Origin: Lichenostomus cassidix
Taxonomy: Eukaryota; Chordata; Aves; Passeriformes; Meliphagidae
DNA length: 64,000 nt
NCBI GenBank assembly: GCA_008360975.2
Contig: VLJF02000034.1
Location: 2,253,810-2,317,809 of the forward strand
Direction of reading: 5' to 3'
Of the stretch, positions 1 to 10,867 are shown in pieces (position 1 is the first letter of the stretch; every line of letters starts with the position of its first letter). The translations under genes and the position numbers were made by a program. The notes beneath the pieces were generated by a model, which searched no databases, was not told the DNA's origin, and saw only the letters and a list, made by a program, of their open reading frames with translations.

Positions 1-1200
1 TGACCCCCAAAAATCCCCGAAAAATGTAAAAATCCCCGGGAAAATCCCGTAAAATTTGGGGAAAATGGGTTAAAATTTGGGTTAAATGGGTTAAAATCCT
101 AATGAAATTGGTGTTTGAGACCCCCAGAGCCACCGTGGGGGGAGGGTCCTGAGACTGGGGGAGGGGAGAGAGAGACTGAGACCCCTCCCCAAATTCCTGA
201 CCCCAAAAATCCCCAAAAAATTTAAAAATCCTGTGAAAATCTGGTTAAATTTGGGTAAAATGTGTTAAAATCCTAATGAAATTGGGGGTTTGAGACCCCC
301 AGAGCCACCGTGGGGGGAGGGTCCTGAGACTGGGGGAGGGGAGAGAGAGACAGTCAGACCCCTCCCCAAATTCCTGACCCCCAAAAAATCCCCAAAAAAT
401 GTAAAAATCCCCGTGAAAATCTGTGAAAATTTGGCTTAAATGGGTTAAAATCCTAATGAAATTGGGGTCTGAGACCCCCAGAGCCACCGTGGGGGGAGGG
501 TCCTGAGACTGGGGGAGGGGAGAGAGAGACTGAGACCCCTCCCCAAATTAGAGAGACCCCAAAAAATCCCCGAAAAATGCAAAAATCCCCATGAAAATTA
601 GTGAAAATTTGGCTTAAATGGGTTAAAATCCCAATGAAATTGGGGGTTTGAGACCCCCCAGAGCCACCGTGGGGGGAGGGTCCTGAGACTGGGGGAGGGG
701 AGAGAGAGAGTGAGACCCCTCCCCAAATTAGAGAGACCCCAAAAAATGCAAAAAACCCCGTGAAAATCGGATTAAATTTGGGTAAAATGGGTTAAAATCC
801 TAATTAAATTGGGGTCTGAGACCCCCAGAGCCACCGTGGGGGGAGGGTCCTGGGACTGGGGGAGGGGAGAGAGAGACTGAGACCCCTCCCCAAATTAGAG
901 AGACCCGAAATTCCCCGAAAAATGCAAAAAACCGCTGTGAAAATCTGGTTAAATTTGGGGAAAATGGGTTAAAATTTGGGTAAAATGGGTTAAAATCGCA
1001 ATGAAATTGGGGTCTGAGACCCCCAGGGTCTCTCTGGGGGGAGGGGAATCAATCAGGACCCCTCCCCAAATTAGAGAGACCCAAAAATCCCCAAAAAATG
1101 TAAAAATCCCCATGAAAATCTGTGAAAATTTGGGGAAAATGGGTTAAAATTTGGGTTACATTTGGTTAAATCCCAATGAAAAAGGATTTCAGTTTCCCCC
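1..1200. repeat. Tandem array of about 160-200 bp carrying the PELP1 exon 4 acceptor edge
   Basis: Five good units and one decayed unit are visible. Each holds an A-rich stretch followed by a block at about 122-170, 297-345, 476-525, 656-705, 820-870 and (decayed) 1018-1055. Read on the minus strand, that block is a polypyrimidine tract and CAG followed by codons for SQDPPPTVALG. This matches the PELP1 residues expected right after exon 3 (human has a TQDPPATMELAV-like stretch). The units are therefore copies of the start of exon 4 with its acceptor. None continues into the rest of exon 4, so the true exon is probably left of the window. Confidence 0.85.
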
Positions 1201-1204
1201 AGAG

Positions 1205-1837
1205 ACTCCCAAACCCCCAGGTGTATCCAGGTGTATTTTAACCCTTCAGGTGTATCCCAAACCCCCCAGGTGCATTTTAACCCCCTCAGGTGTATCCCAA
1301 ACCCCAGGTGTATTTTAACCCCCAGGTGTATCCCAAACCCCCCAGGTGTATCTCAGGTGTATTTTAACCCCCAGGTGTATCTCAGGTATATCCAGGTGTA
1401 TCCAGGTGTGTCCCAAAGCCCCCCAGGTGTATCCTAGGTGTATCCCAGGTGTCTCAGGTGTGTGTCTCTCACCTGCAGCAGGTGCTGCAGCAGCCTCAGC
1501 CAGCCCAGGTGTGTCCCAAACCCTCCCAGGTGTATCCCAAACCCCCAGGTGTATCCCTAACCCCCAGGTGTATCCCTAACACCCCCAGGTGTGCCCAGGT
1601 GTATCCAGGTGTATCCCAAACCCCCAGGTGTATCCAGGTGTATCCCAAACCCCCCAGGTGTATCCCAGCCCCCCAGGTGTGTGTCACTCACCTGCAGGAG
1701 GTGCTGCAGCATTCTCAGCCAGCCCAGGTATCCCTAACCCCCCAGGTGTATCCCAAACCCCCCAGGTGTATCCCAAACCCCCAGGTGTATCTCAGGTGTA
1801 TCCCAAACCCCCCCAGGTGTATCCAGGTGTGTCTCAC
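1205..1837. repeat. Minisatellite in PELP1 intron 3 with extra copies of the exon 3 donor edge
   Basis: The array is built of CCAGGTGTATCCCAAACCCC-like units of 15-30 bp. Two blocks at about 1469-1510 and 1680-1727 repeat the last 35-40 bases of PELP1 exon 3 with its donor (minus strand GCTGCAG|GTGAG). The real copy is at 1838-1880. The minisatellite starts immediately after the genuine donor. Confidence 0.85.
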
Positions 1838-4800
1838 CTGCAGCAGGTGCTGCAGCATTCTCAGCCAGCCCAGGCAGTGCTGCTGAAACGCCTCCGTTGG
1901 GCTCTCGCTGACCAGCAGGGACAGCAGGCACAGCCCCTCGAAGCTGCAACGCCATTGGCTGAGCCGGGACACGCCCACCGGCCACGCCCCGCCACGCCCT
2001 TCGCCCCTGATTGGCTGGTGATGTGCCAAGCCACGCCCACTTTCCTTATAAGGGCATGGCAGAGCAGGGCGTGGCTCACAGGTGGAGCCTGATTGGCTGT
2101 GAGGAAGCCACGCCCACCACAGACCCAGCAGTTAATGGGAAACAAGCCCCACCCACCTGATTAAATATACAAAAAGCAGCATCTGATTGGCTGCTCCAAG
2201 CTCCACCCACAGCAAAATAACCATTTAGGGAGTGGGGAGATGGGAAAGCCACGCCCCCTCCTCCTGATTGGCTGCTGCCCACACAGCCCCGCCCCCAATA
2301 GAGAAAACCTCCCCTGATTGGCTCCTGCACAGCCAATCACAGCCAAGCCGTGAGAGAAGCAATATGTTAATTAATTACTGAGCTGGCCACGCCCCCAGCC
2401 ACGCCCAGCCCAGCAGCCAATGAGGAGGCGGCGCAGGGCGGCGGCTGCGCTGTGATTGGCCGGCAGAGCTGTCACTCACCGGGTCTTCATGGAGCTCAGG
2501 CGGGCGCTGGTGACGCCCAGGAGACCTCCCAGGGCAGCCTGCGGACAGAGCAGGACAGCGGTCACTCGGGGTCACTCAGGGGTCATTTAGGTCACTCATT
2601 GGTCACTCAGGGGTCATTTGGGTCACTTGGGGGTAATTCCAGCGTCCCTCTGGGGTCGTTTGGGTCACTCATTGGTCACTCGGGGGTCATTCAGGGTCAC
2701 TCATTGGTCACTCACAGGTCACTGGGATCACTTCGGGGTCACTCAGGGGTCATTCAGGTCACTTGGGGTCACTCAAGGGACTCAGGAGTCACTCAGGGTC
2801 ACTCACTGGTCACTCACTGGTCACTCAGGGGTCACTGGGATAACTTGGGGGTCACTCTGGGGTCATTCAGGTCACTTGGGGTCACTCAGTGGTCACTCAG
2901 GGGTCATGAGCTCAGTGGTCATTCAAGGTCAATAGTCACTCATTGGTCACTCAGGGTTCATTCAGGGTCACTCATTGGTCATTCCAGGTCACAACTCAGT
3001 GGTCACTCAGGAGTCAGTGGTCATTTAGGGGTCACTCATTGGTCACTCAGGGGTCAGTGGTCACAGGTCAGTGGTCACTCAGGGTTCATCCAGGGTCACT
3101 AAGTGGTCACTCAGTGGTCACTCAGGGGTCAGTGGTCACTCATTGGTCACTCAGGGGTCAGTGGTCACTCATTGGTCACTCAGGGGTCACTCACTGGTCA
3201 CTGGGAATCCCCAAGTGGTCATTCCGGGCTCAGGGTTTACATTGGAGTGACCGGAAATCACGTGGGCTGATGGGAAGGGGCGGGGCCTGGGGGGGTCGCT
3301 ATCCCTGTGGGAGATTTCCGGTCTGTGAGGGGAAATGGCGACCCTGGGGGGGGAGGAGGAATCTGATCCCTGAGGGGAAATGGCGACCCGAGAGGAACCC
3401 CTTTCTGTGAGGGGAGGAATCTGATCGCTGAGGGGAAATGGCGACCCGAGAGGAACCCCCTTCTGTGAGGGGAGCAACCTGATCCCTGAGGGGAAATAGC
3501 GACCCGAGAGGAGTCCCCTTCTGTGAGGGGAGGAATCTGATCCCTGAGGGGAAATGGCGACCCCTGAGAGGAGGGGAGGAATCTGATCCGTGAGGGGAAA
3601 TGGCGACCCCTGAGAGGAGTCCCGTTCTGTGAGGGGAGGAACCTGATCCCTGAGGGGAAACGGCGACCCGAGAGGAATCCCTTTCTCTGAGGGGAGGGAG
3701 ATCCCGATCCCTGAAGGGAAATGGCGACCCCCGAGGGAAGGATCCGTTCCCTGAGGAGGGGTCGGGTTCAGTGAGGGGGATCCCGGTTTTTGGGAGGGTC
3801 GCGACCCCTGAGGGGAAATGGCGATCCTTGAGGGGATCCCGGTCATTCCGGGGGTTCGGATCTCTGAGGGGGAATGGCGATCCGTGAGGGGATCCCGGTT
3901 TTTAGAGGAATCGCCATCCCGGAGAAATCGCAAACCCTGAGGGAAAATCGCAAACCTTGAGGGGGGATCGCGATCCCTGAGGGGTAAAACGTCCCCTGAG
4001 GAGAGAGGGAAAATCCCGCTGTGTAAAAAAAGGGGTCCCGATAGCTGAGGGGGAACCCGATCCTTGAGGGAAAATGGCGATCCTGAGGGGGAATCAAAAT
4101 CCCTGAGGGAAAATCGCAAATCCCGAGGGAAAATCGCAATCCCCGAGAATAAAGGCGCTCCCTGAGGGGAGCTGCCGCTTTTTAAAGGAGGTCCCGATCC
4201 CTGAGGGGGAATCGCGATCTCTGAGGGAAATGGCGATCCTTGAGGGGAAATCGCAATCCCTGACGGAGAAACTCGCGAATCCAAAGAGAAAATCGCAAAC
4301 CCTGAGGGGGAAATCGCGATCCCTGAGGAAAAATCGCAATTTCCCGAAGGTAAAGCCGTTCCCAGAGGAGAACTCCCGATCCCTGAGGGGTTCCCGATTT
4401 TTGCAAAGTCCCGTTTTCTGAGGGGAAATGGCGATCCCTGAGGGGGAAATTCGCAAACCCAGAGGGAAAAATCACGATTTCCGAGGAAAAATCGCGATCT
4501 CTGAGGGGAAATTCGCAAACTCAGAGAGAAAAATCACCATTCCCGAGGAAAAATCGCGATCTCTGAGGGGAAATTCGCAAACCCAGAGGGAAAACGGCGA
4601 TCCTCGGGGGAAAATCGCGATCCCTGAGGGGGAAACCGCTCCCTGAGAGGAGTTCCCGATTTTTGGAAGGTCCCGTTTTGTGAGGGGAAAAAGGCGATCT
4701 TTGGGGGAAATCGCGATCCCTGAGGGGGAAATTCGCAAACGCAAAAGATAAAATCACGATCCTTGGGGGAAATCGCGATCCCTGAGGGGAAATCGCGATC

Positions 4801-5471
4801 CGTGAGGGGAGATCGCGATCCCTGAGGGGAAAATTCGCAAACCCAGAGGGTAAAAGGGCGATCCTTGGGGGAAATTGCGATCCTTTACGGGGAATCGCCA
4901 TCCCTGAGGGGAAATCGCGATCCTTGAGGGGAAATCGCGATCCTTGAGGGGAAATCGCGATCCATGACGGAAAAAGGCGATCCTTCAGGGAGAATCGCGA
5001 TTCCTGAGAGTGAAGCCATCGCCTGAGGGGCAATCCCGTTCCCTGAGGGGAAATCTCGATCCCTGAGAGAAAATGGCGATCCTTGAGGGGAAATCGCCAT
5101 CCCTGAGGGGAAATCGCGATCTCTGAGAGGGAAGCTATTGCCTGAGAGAAGCTCCCGACCCCTGAAGGAAATGGCGCTCCTTGAGAGGGAATCGCGCTCC
5201 CCGAGAGTGAAGCCATTCCCTAAGGAGAGAGGGGAGCTCCCGCTCTTTAAAGCGGCTCCCGAACTCTAAGGCAAAATGGCGCTCCTCGAGGGACAACAGC
5301 GCTCCCCTCCCGCCGCACGCCCGCCGGCCGTACCTGGGTGCTGGCGCTGTCGCGCAGGCCCCGAACGAGCCCCGGGATCGCCCGGCGGTGCGGCGGCAGC
5401 GCGGAGAGCGCCGAGAGAGCCTCGAGCAGCGGAGCGGCCGGAGGAGCGCGGGGAGCAGCGACTGCCGCCAT
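1838..5471 (-). CDS. PELP1: PELP1, 5' part (exons 1-3); runs off the left edge
   Basis: PELP1 is a proline-, glutamate- and leucine-rich scaffold that acts as a nuclear-receptor coactivator and in the rRNA-processing Rix1-type complex in nucleus and nucleolus. Exons on the minus strand are 5471-5334 (start ATG 5471-5469, 46 codons, phase 0), 2538-2480 (59 nt) and 1943-1838 (106 nt). All have GT-AG junctions, and the total is 303 nt or 101 codons. Exon 2 plus 3 reads [13 protein letters not shown] then [11 protein letters not shown] and [16 protein letters not shown], nearly the vertebrate PELP1 N-terminal helical region, where human has [20 protein letters not shown]. The N-terminus is alanine- and proline-rich and shorter than human. 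The acidic C-terminal half is outside the window. Introns 1 and 3 are minisatellite. The gene shares a divergent promoter with MED11. Confidence 0.93.
1944..2479. other. PELP1 intron 2: cluster of CCAAT boxes and CACGCCC boxes
   Basis: This 536-bp intron is not a simple minisatellite. It carries at least eight ATTGG/CCAAT motifs (about 2010, 2091, 2184, 2267, 2316, 2333, 2419, 2454), mostly in the form TGATTGGCTG. They alternate with CCACGCCCA/CCCCGCCCC motifs. The arrangement resembles NF-Y/Sp-type promoter spacing, but no start codon or exon was recognised here. Confidence 0.6.
2560..3235. repeat. Minisatellite GGTCACTCA(TT) in PELP1 intron 1, next to the exon 2 acceptor
   Basis: Units of roughly 10-20 bp built on GGTCACTCATT, GGTCACTCAGG and GGTCATT repeat for about 680 bp. 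The array begins within 20 bp of the exon 2 acceptor. No coding similarity was seen. Confidence 0.9.
3290..5250. repeat. 20-bp GC-skewed minisatellite in PELP1 intron 1
   Basis: About 90 units of a roughly 20-bp motif, TGAGGGGAAATCGCGATCCC with variants. The TCGCGA core gives many CpGs. Long open frames in this stretch simply reflect a stop-poor unit and are not annotated as genes. Confidence 0.92.
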
Positions 5472-6551
5472 GGCTGCTCCTTCCCGGGCGCCGCGCGATG
5501 ACGTCACCGCGCGGGAAAAAAACGAGGCGGGGCTTGCGTGAGGGGAGTGGGCGTGGCTCCGTGAGGGGGAGTGGGCGTGGCTTCGTGAGGGGAGTGGGCG
5601 GGGCTTGGAGAGCAGCGATTTCAAAGGCAATTAGCGGCTTAATTAGGAGGCGAAAATACTAAAAAAAAAAGGAAATAAAAGGCGCGGCCTGAAGGGGAGA
5701 GGAGTAAAAATGGAAATAAAAGGCGTGGCCTGAGGGGGAGAGGAGTAAAAATGGAAATAAAAGGCGCGGCCTGGCACTGAAGAGCGACATAAAAGCAAAC
5801 AATGGCCTCCAAAATCCCCTTCCACAGCTGAGTCTGAGAATTAAAATATCCACCTTGCGGGATTTTGTGGTGGATAAACGCTTATAATAGAGCTGGGCGT
5901 GAATTCGGGGCGAATTTTGTGTGAATTTGAGGCGATTTCGCTGTGAATTCGAGTCGATTTTCGCCGTGAATTAAAAGCGATTTTTGCCGTGAATTCGAGT
6001 CGATTTTTGCCGTGAATTCGAGTCGATTTTTGCCGTGAATTCGAGTCGATTTTCGCCGTGAATTCGAGTCGATTTTCGCCGTGAATTATAAGCGATTTTC
6101 GCCGTGAATTTGAGGCGATTTTCGCGGTGAATTTGAAGCGATTTTTGTCGTGAATTCAAGTCGATTTTGCAGTGAATTCGAGGCGATTTTTGCGGTGAAT
6201 TCGAGGCGATTTTTGCGGTGAATTTGAGGCGATTTTTGCCATGAATTCGAGGCGATTTTCTCCGTGAATTCGACTCGATTTTTGCCTGAATTCGAGTCGA
6301 TTTTCGCCGTAAATTCGAGTCGATTTTCGCCTGAATTCGACTCGATTTTCGCCGCTTTCCAGCCCCTCCCCGCCCTGGAGGACCTAAAACCATCGAGACT
6401 CCGCCGGGAGCGGAAACACCACCATCGAGTCCTCCCAGAGCGCCTCCTAGGGAAAACCACTTCCCGTCACGTGCCGCAGCCGCCGCGCAGCCATTGGCCG
6501 GTTGAGCCGGAAGTGGCCACAGAGAACCGGAAGCGGCGGCGGGAAGGAGGC
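5472..6551. promoter_or_regulatory. Bidirectional PELP1/MED11 promoter
   Basis: The 1,080 bp between the two start codons contains a full CRE TGACGTCA (5499-5506) 28 bp upstream of the PELP1 ATG. Near MED11 it contains an E-box TCACGTG (6467-6473), a CCAAT box in reverse (ATTGG 6493-6497) and two ETS-type CCGGAAG sites (6507-6514, 6527-6533). These elements suit TATA-less housekeeping promoters. Transcription starts are inferred, not seen. Confidence 0.75.
5930..6350. repeat. 23-bp minisatellite inside the divergent promoter
   Basis: About 18 units of GTGAATTCGAGTCGATTTTT-type sequence (23 bp; TTCGAG and GTCGAT cores). It separates the PELP1-proximal and MED11-proximal promoter elements. Confidence 0.92.
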
Positions 6552-9042
6552 ATGGCGGGGTTCGGCGTGGCCAACGAGCGGCTGCGAGCGCTGGAGGAGC
6601 TGGAGAGAGAGATCGGAGCCTCGCTGCAGAGCGCGGGTGGGCGGGGCGAGCGGGGAGGGGCGGGGCGAGCGGGGGAGTGGGCGTGGCCGCGGTGGGGTTT
6701 GGGGGTTTCCGGGTTTGGGGAGGGTGGGGCTTGGAGAGGGGGCGTGGCTTGTGTTGTCATGGTGATGGAGGGTGGGCGGGGCTAAAGATGGGGTCAGAGG
6801 TCATGGGGAGGGGGCTGGGGGGGCTCAGGTGTGCCCAGGTGTGACCCAGGTGTGGCTCAGGTGTATCCAGGTGTATCTCAGGTGTGACCCAGGTGTGCCC
6901 AGGTGAGCTCAGGTGTATCCAGGTGTGCCTCAGATGTAGCTCAGGTGTGCCCAGATGTGACCCAGGTGTGGCTCAGGTGTTACCCAGGTGTATCTCAGGT
7001 GTGCCCAGGTGTATCCAGGTGTGCCCAGGTGTGACCCAGGTGTGTTTCAGGTTCAGTAATTCTGGAACTTTCCAAGGAGAAGCCCCAGGAGCGACACCTG
7101 GATAACCTGGGGGGTTTGGGTGTGGCTCAGGTGTGCCCAGGTGTGACTCAGGTGTATCCAGGTGTATCCAGGTGTGACCCAGGTATCTCCCCAGGCTCAG
7201 TAATTCTGGAACTTGCCAAGGAGAAGCCCCAGGAGCGACACCTGGATAACCTGGGGGGGTTTGGGTGTGGCTCAGGTGAGCTCAGGTGTATCCAGGTGTG
7301 ACCCAGGTGTGTTTCAGGCTCGGTGATTCTGGAACTTTCCAAGGAGAAGCCCCAGGAGCGACACCTGGATAACCTGGGAGGGTTTGGGTGTGACCCAGCT
7401 GTATCCAGGTGTGCCCAGGTGTGACCCAGGTATCTCCCCAGGGTCAGTAATTCTGGAACTTTCCAAGGAGAAGCCCCAGGAGCGCCACCTGGACCGCCAG
7501 GCCGCTCAGTTTGGCGCCGCCGTGGCCAAGGTGGAGGCAGAGCTCTCGGCCCAGATCCGCTACCTCACCCAGGTGAGCTCCGGGGGGGCTTAGGGGCTCC
7601 AGGTGAGTCTTTGGGGTTTCCAGGTGAGTCTTTGGGGTTCCAGGTGAGGTTTGGGTTGTTCCAGGTGGGATTTTGGGGCTCCCAGGTGAGATTTGGGGCT
7701 CCCAGGTGGAGTTTGGGTGATTCCAGGTGAGTTTTTGGGGTTTCAGGTGAGTCTTTGGGGTTCCCAGGTGAGTTTTGAGGCTCCCAGGTGACTCTTTGGG
7801 GCTCCCAGGTGAGTCTTTGGGGCTCCAGGTGAGATTTGGGGGTTCCAGGTGAGGTTTTGGGGTTCCAGGTGAGGTTTTGGGGTTCCAGGTGGGATTTTGG
7901 GGCTCCAGGTGAGTCTTTGGGGGTTCCAGGTGGAGTTTGGGTGATTCCAGGTGAGTCTTTGGGCTCCAGGTGGGATTTTGGGGCTCCCAGGTGAGTCTTT
8001 GGGGCTCCAGGTGAGTTCTGGGTGAGATTTGGGGTTTTTTTGGGATGGATTTTGGGGGTTTTTGGGGATTTTCGGGGTCAATTTTGGGTTTTTTGGGGTC
8101 AATTTTGGGGTTTTGGGGTTTTTTTGGGTAGATTTTGGGGTTTTTGGGGGTTTTGGGGTAGAATTTTGGGGTTTTTTTTGGGATTTCAGCTCTCAGGTGT
8201 GTCCCTCACCTGGGCAGTTGAGTTTGGGGATTCCCAGGTGAGTTCTGGGGTCAATTTTGGGTTTTTTGGGGTCGAATTCTCAGGTTTTTTGGGTAGATTT
8301 TTGCTATTTTGGGGTAGAATTTTGGGGGTTTTTTGGGGATTTTGACCTCTCAGGTGTGTCCCTCACCTGCCCAGGTGAGTTTGGGGCTCCCAGGTGGGTT
8401 TTTTGTGGGACTCAGGTGGCGATTTGGGGTTTTTTGGGGTCAATTTTCGGGTTTTTGGGGTAGAATTTCGCTATTTTTGGGTAGAATTTTGATATTTTGG
8501 GTTAGAATTTTGGGGTTTTTTTGGGATTTTGATCTCTCAGGTGTGTCCCTCACCTGCCCAGGTGAGTTTGGGGCTCCCAGGTGGGTTTTTTGTGGGTTTC
8601 AGCTGGCGATTTGGGGTTTTTGGGGTTAAGTTTTGATATTTTGGGGTAGAATTTTGGGGTTTTTGGGGTAGAATTTTGGGGTTTTTTGGGGATTTCAGCT
8701 CTCAGGTGTGTCCCTCACCTGCCCAGGTGAGTTTGGGGAGTCCCAGGTGAGTTCTGGGGTCAATTTTGGGTTTTTTGGGGTCAATTTTTGGGATTTTGGG
8801 GCAGAATTTCACTATTTTTGGGTCGATTTTCGCTATTTTGGGGTAGAATTTTGGGGGTTTTTTTTGGGATTTCGACCTCTCAGGTGTGTCCCTCACCTGC
8901 CCAGGTAGCCACCGGGCAGCCCCACGAGGGCTCCAGCTACGCTGCCCGCAAGAGCTGCCAGCTGGCCCTCAACAGGTTGGATTACGCCAGGAGGAGGTTG
9001 GCTGAGCTGGCCAGAGCCTGTGAGGCCATGCTGGAGCAGTGA
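6552..9042 (+). CDS. MED11: MED11, Mediator complex subunit 11, complete
   Basis: MED11 is a small head-module subunit of Mediator. It pairs with MED22 and contributes to contact with RNA polymerase II and TFIIH in the nucleus. The exons are 6552-6636 (85 nt), 7442-7572 (131 nt) and 8905-9042 (138 nt, stop TGA 9040-9042). Together they give 117 residues, the length of the human protein. Exon 1 gives [16 protein letters not shown], exon 2 VILELSKEK then LDRQAA and [12 protein letters not shown], and exon 3 [16 protein letters not shown] then DYARRRL. All are strongly conserved MED11 blocks, a two-helix hairpin without membrane segments. Both introns are minisatellite and carry extra copies of exon edges. 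The start codon chosen is the only one in frame with the conserved NERLRALE segment. Confidence 0.97.
6820..7441 (+). repeat. MED11 intron 1: minisatellite with three extra copies of the exon 2 start
   Basis: CAGGTGTGACC/CAGGTGTATC units of 11-13 bp fill the intron. Within them, acceptor plus the first 55-60 bases of exon 2 recur at about 7050, 7195 and 7316, before the true exon at 7442. Each reads [18 protein letters not shown], then diverges to DNLGG where the real exon continues DRQAA. Confidence 0.93.
7573..8040 (+). repeat. Donor-like minisatellite at the start of MED11 intron 2
   Basis: Starting at the genuine donor (CAG|GTGAGC at 7573), roughly 20 units of CCAGGTGAGTCTTTGGGG type repeat. 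Many contain a consensus-grade CAG|GTGAGT 5' splice site in the sense orientation. Confidence 0.9.
8040..8904 (+). repeat. MED11 intron 2: G/T minisatellite with repeated acceptor blocks
   Basis: TTTTGGGG-type sequence is interrupted every 160-190 bp by a block of CTCTCAGGTGTGTCCCTCACC followed by an AG. The blocks lie at about 8190, 8346, 8533 and 8699, with the true acceptor version at 8879-8904. The decoys continue as GTGAGTTTGG rather than exon 3. Confidence 0.88.
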
Positions 9043-9799
9043 CACACCTGGGGACACACCTGGGACACCTGGGGACATCGTGGGACACACCTGGAGTGAC
9101 TTTGGAGCTCCTGAGGACACCAAAATGTGGAAAAATGGGATTTTTGACACCTTGGGGACACCTGGGGACACACCTGGGGACACCTGAGACACACCTGGGG
9201 ACACCTGGAGTGACCTCGGAGTGACATCAGAGTGACCGTGGAGCTCCTCAGGACACCAAAACCTGGAAAAATGGGAATTTTGACACCTTGGGGACACCTG
9301 GGGACACACCTGGGGACACCTGGGGACACCTGGGGACACCTGGGACACCATGGGACACACCTGGGGACACCTGAGACATACCTGGAGTGACATCGGAGTG
9401 ACCTCAGAGTGACCTTGGAGCTCCCAAGGACACCAAAACCTGGGAAAATGGGACTTTTGACACCTTGGGGACACCTGGGGACATCTGAGACACACCTGGG
9501 GACACCTGCAGTGATCTCAGAGTGACATCAGAGTGACCTCAGAGTGACCGTGGAGGTCCTAAGGACACCAAAACCTGGGAAAATGGGAATTTATTGGGAT
9601 TTTATTGGGATTTGACACCTTGGGGACACCTGGGGTCACCTGAGGACACCTTATCGTCACCTTGGGGACACCTGAGGACACCTGAGGTCACCTGAGGACA
9701 CCTTGGGGACACTTTGGGGACATCGTGGGACACCTGAGGGACACCTTGGGGTCACCTGGGGTCACCCAGCAGTGCCACCCCCGCCCTGGGGACACCTGG
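9043..9799 (+). repeat. MED11 3' UTR minisatellite
   Basis: GGGGACACCTG units begin directly after the stop codon. They are nested in a longer block of about 170 bp (GTGACCTCGGAG, GGACACCAAAACCTGG, GGGATTTTTGACACC) seen three to four times. The repeat would be transcribed as 3' UTR up to the poly(A) signal. Confidence 0.85.
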
Positions 9800-9805
9800 A
9801 ATAAA
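9800..9805 (+). other. Poly(A) signal AATAAA, probable MED11 3' end
   Basis: This is the first canonical AATAAA downstream of the MED11 stop (758 bp away), in a short non-repetitive stretch. Cleavage would fall near 9820. Inferred from the hexamer only. Confidence 0.65.
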
Positions 9806-9839
9806 GGGACACCACGGTGGCCTTGAGACCTCGAGGAGA

Positions 9840-10680
9840 CTCCGAGTGGTTGGGGGAAATTTGGGGGAAATTTGGGGGAAATTTGGGGGAAATTTGGGAA
9901 TTCTGGGAGGAATTTTGGGGTCCCAGGTGGGAATTTGGGATTCTGGGTGGGAATTTTGGGATTCCAGGTGGGAATTTTGGGGTCCTGAGGGTAAATTTTG
10001 GGGTCCTAGGGGGAATTTTGGGGTCCTGAGGGTGATTTTTGGGATCCCAGGTGGGAATTTTGGGGTCTCAGGTGGGAATTTTGGGGTCCTGAGGGTGATT
10101 TTTGGGATTCCACGTGGGAATTTTGGGGTCCTGGTTGGGAATTTTGGGATCCCAGGTGAAATTTGGGGTCTTGAGGGTAAATTTTGGGGTCCCAGGTGGG
10201 AATTTTGGGATTCCAGGGGGAATTTTGGGGTCCTGAGAGTAAATTTTGGGATTCCAGGTGGGAATTTTGGGGTCCTGGTTGGGAATTTTGGGATCCCAGG
10301 TGAAATTTGGGATCCTGAGGGTAAAATTTGGGGTCCCAGGTGGGAATTTTGGGGTCTCAGGTGGGAATTTTGGGATTCTGGAGGGAATTTTGGGATTCCA
10401 GGTGGGAATTTTGGGGTCCTGAGGGTAAATTTTGGGGTCTCAGGTGGGAATTTTGGGATTCCAGGGCAAATTTTGGGGTCCTGGTGGGAATTTTGGGGTC
10501 CTGTGGGTAAATTTTGGGATTCCAGGTGGGAATTTTGGGATTCTGGGTGGGAATTTTGGGATCCCAGGTGGGAATTTTGGGGTCCTGAGGGTGAATTTTG
10601 GGATTCTGGGTGGGAATTTTGGGATCCTGGGGGTAAATTTTGGGGTCCCAGGTGGGAATTTTGGGTTCTCAGGTGTTTTG
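9840..10680. repeat. 21-bp minisatellite GGGAATTTTGGGATTCCAGG
   Basis: About 40 units of approximately 21 bp (GGGAATTTTGGGRTYCYAGGT and variants). Open frames of about 300 codons exist on both strands because the unit lacks stops. They are not genes. Confidence 0.93.
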
Positions 10681-10734
10681 AGGTCCCAAAATCCCCAAAA
10701 TATTTTGGTTTCTCTTCCATTCCCGGGCGGGGCT

Positions 10735-10855
10735 GCTCGATGACGTCATCGCGCGGGTGACGTCACCAGGTGGGGTTTGTGACTCGCTCCCACCCGGGTG
10801 GGCGTGGCTATGCAAATGAGGGTGACGTCACCGGGCTGGGAACGGGCGGGGGGAG
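10735..10855. promoter_or_regulatory. Orphan cluster of three CREs and an octamer site
   Basis: Three full TGACGTCA palindromes (10741-10748, 10758-10765, 10823-10830) and an octamer ATGCAAAT (10810-10817) lie in 90 bp of non-repetitive, CpG-rich DNA between two arrays. Such density is typical of a promoter or enhancer, yet no exon was recognised next to it. It may serve CLDN7 or an unseen non-coding transcript. Confidence 0.6.
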
Positions 10856-10867
10856 GGGAGAGATCCC

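Noticed and set aside
9752..10760. Open frames of about 300 codons on both strands with regular Pro/Ser/Gln or Gly/Phe/Trp repeats
   Set aside because: They are readings of a stop-free 21-bp minisatellite; no domain, no conservation, and both strands are open at once.
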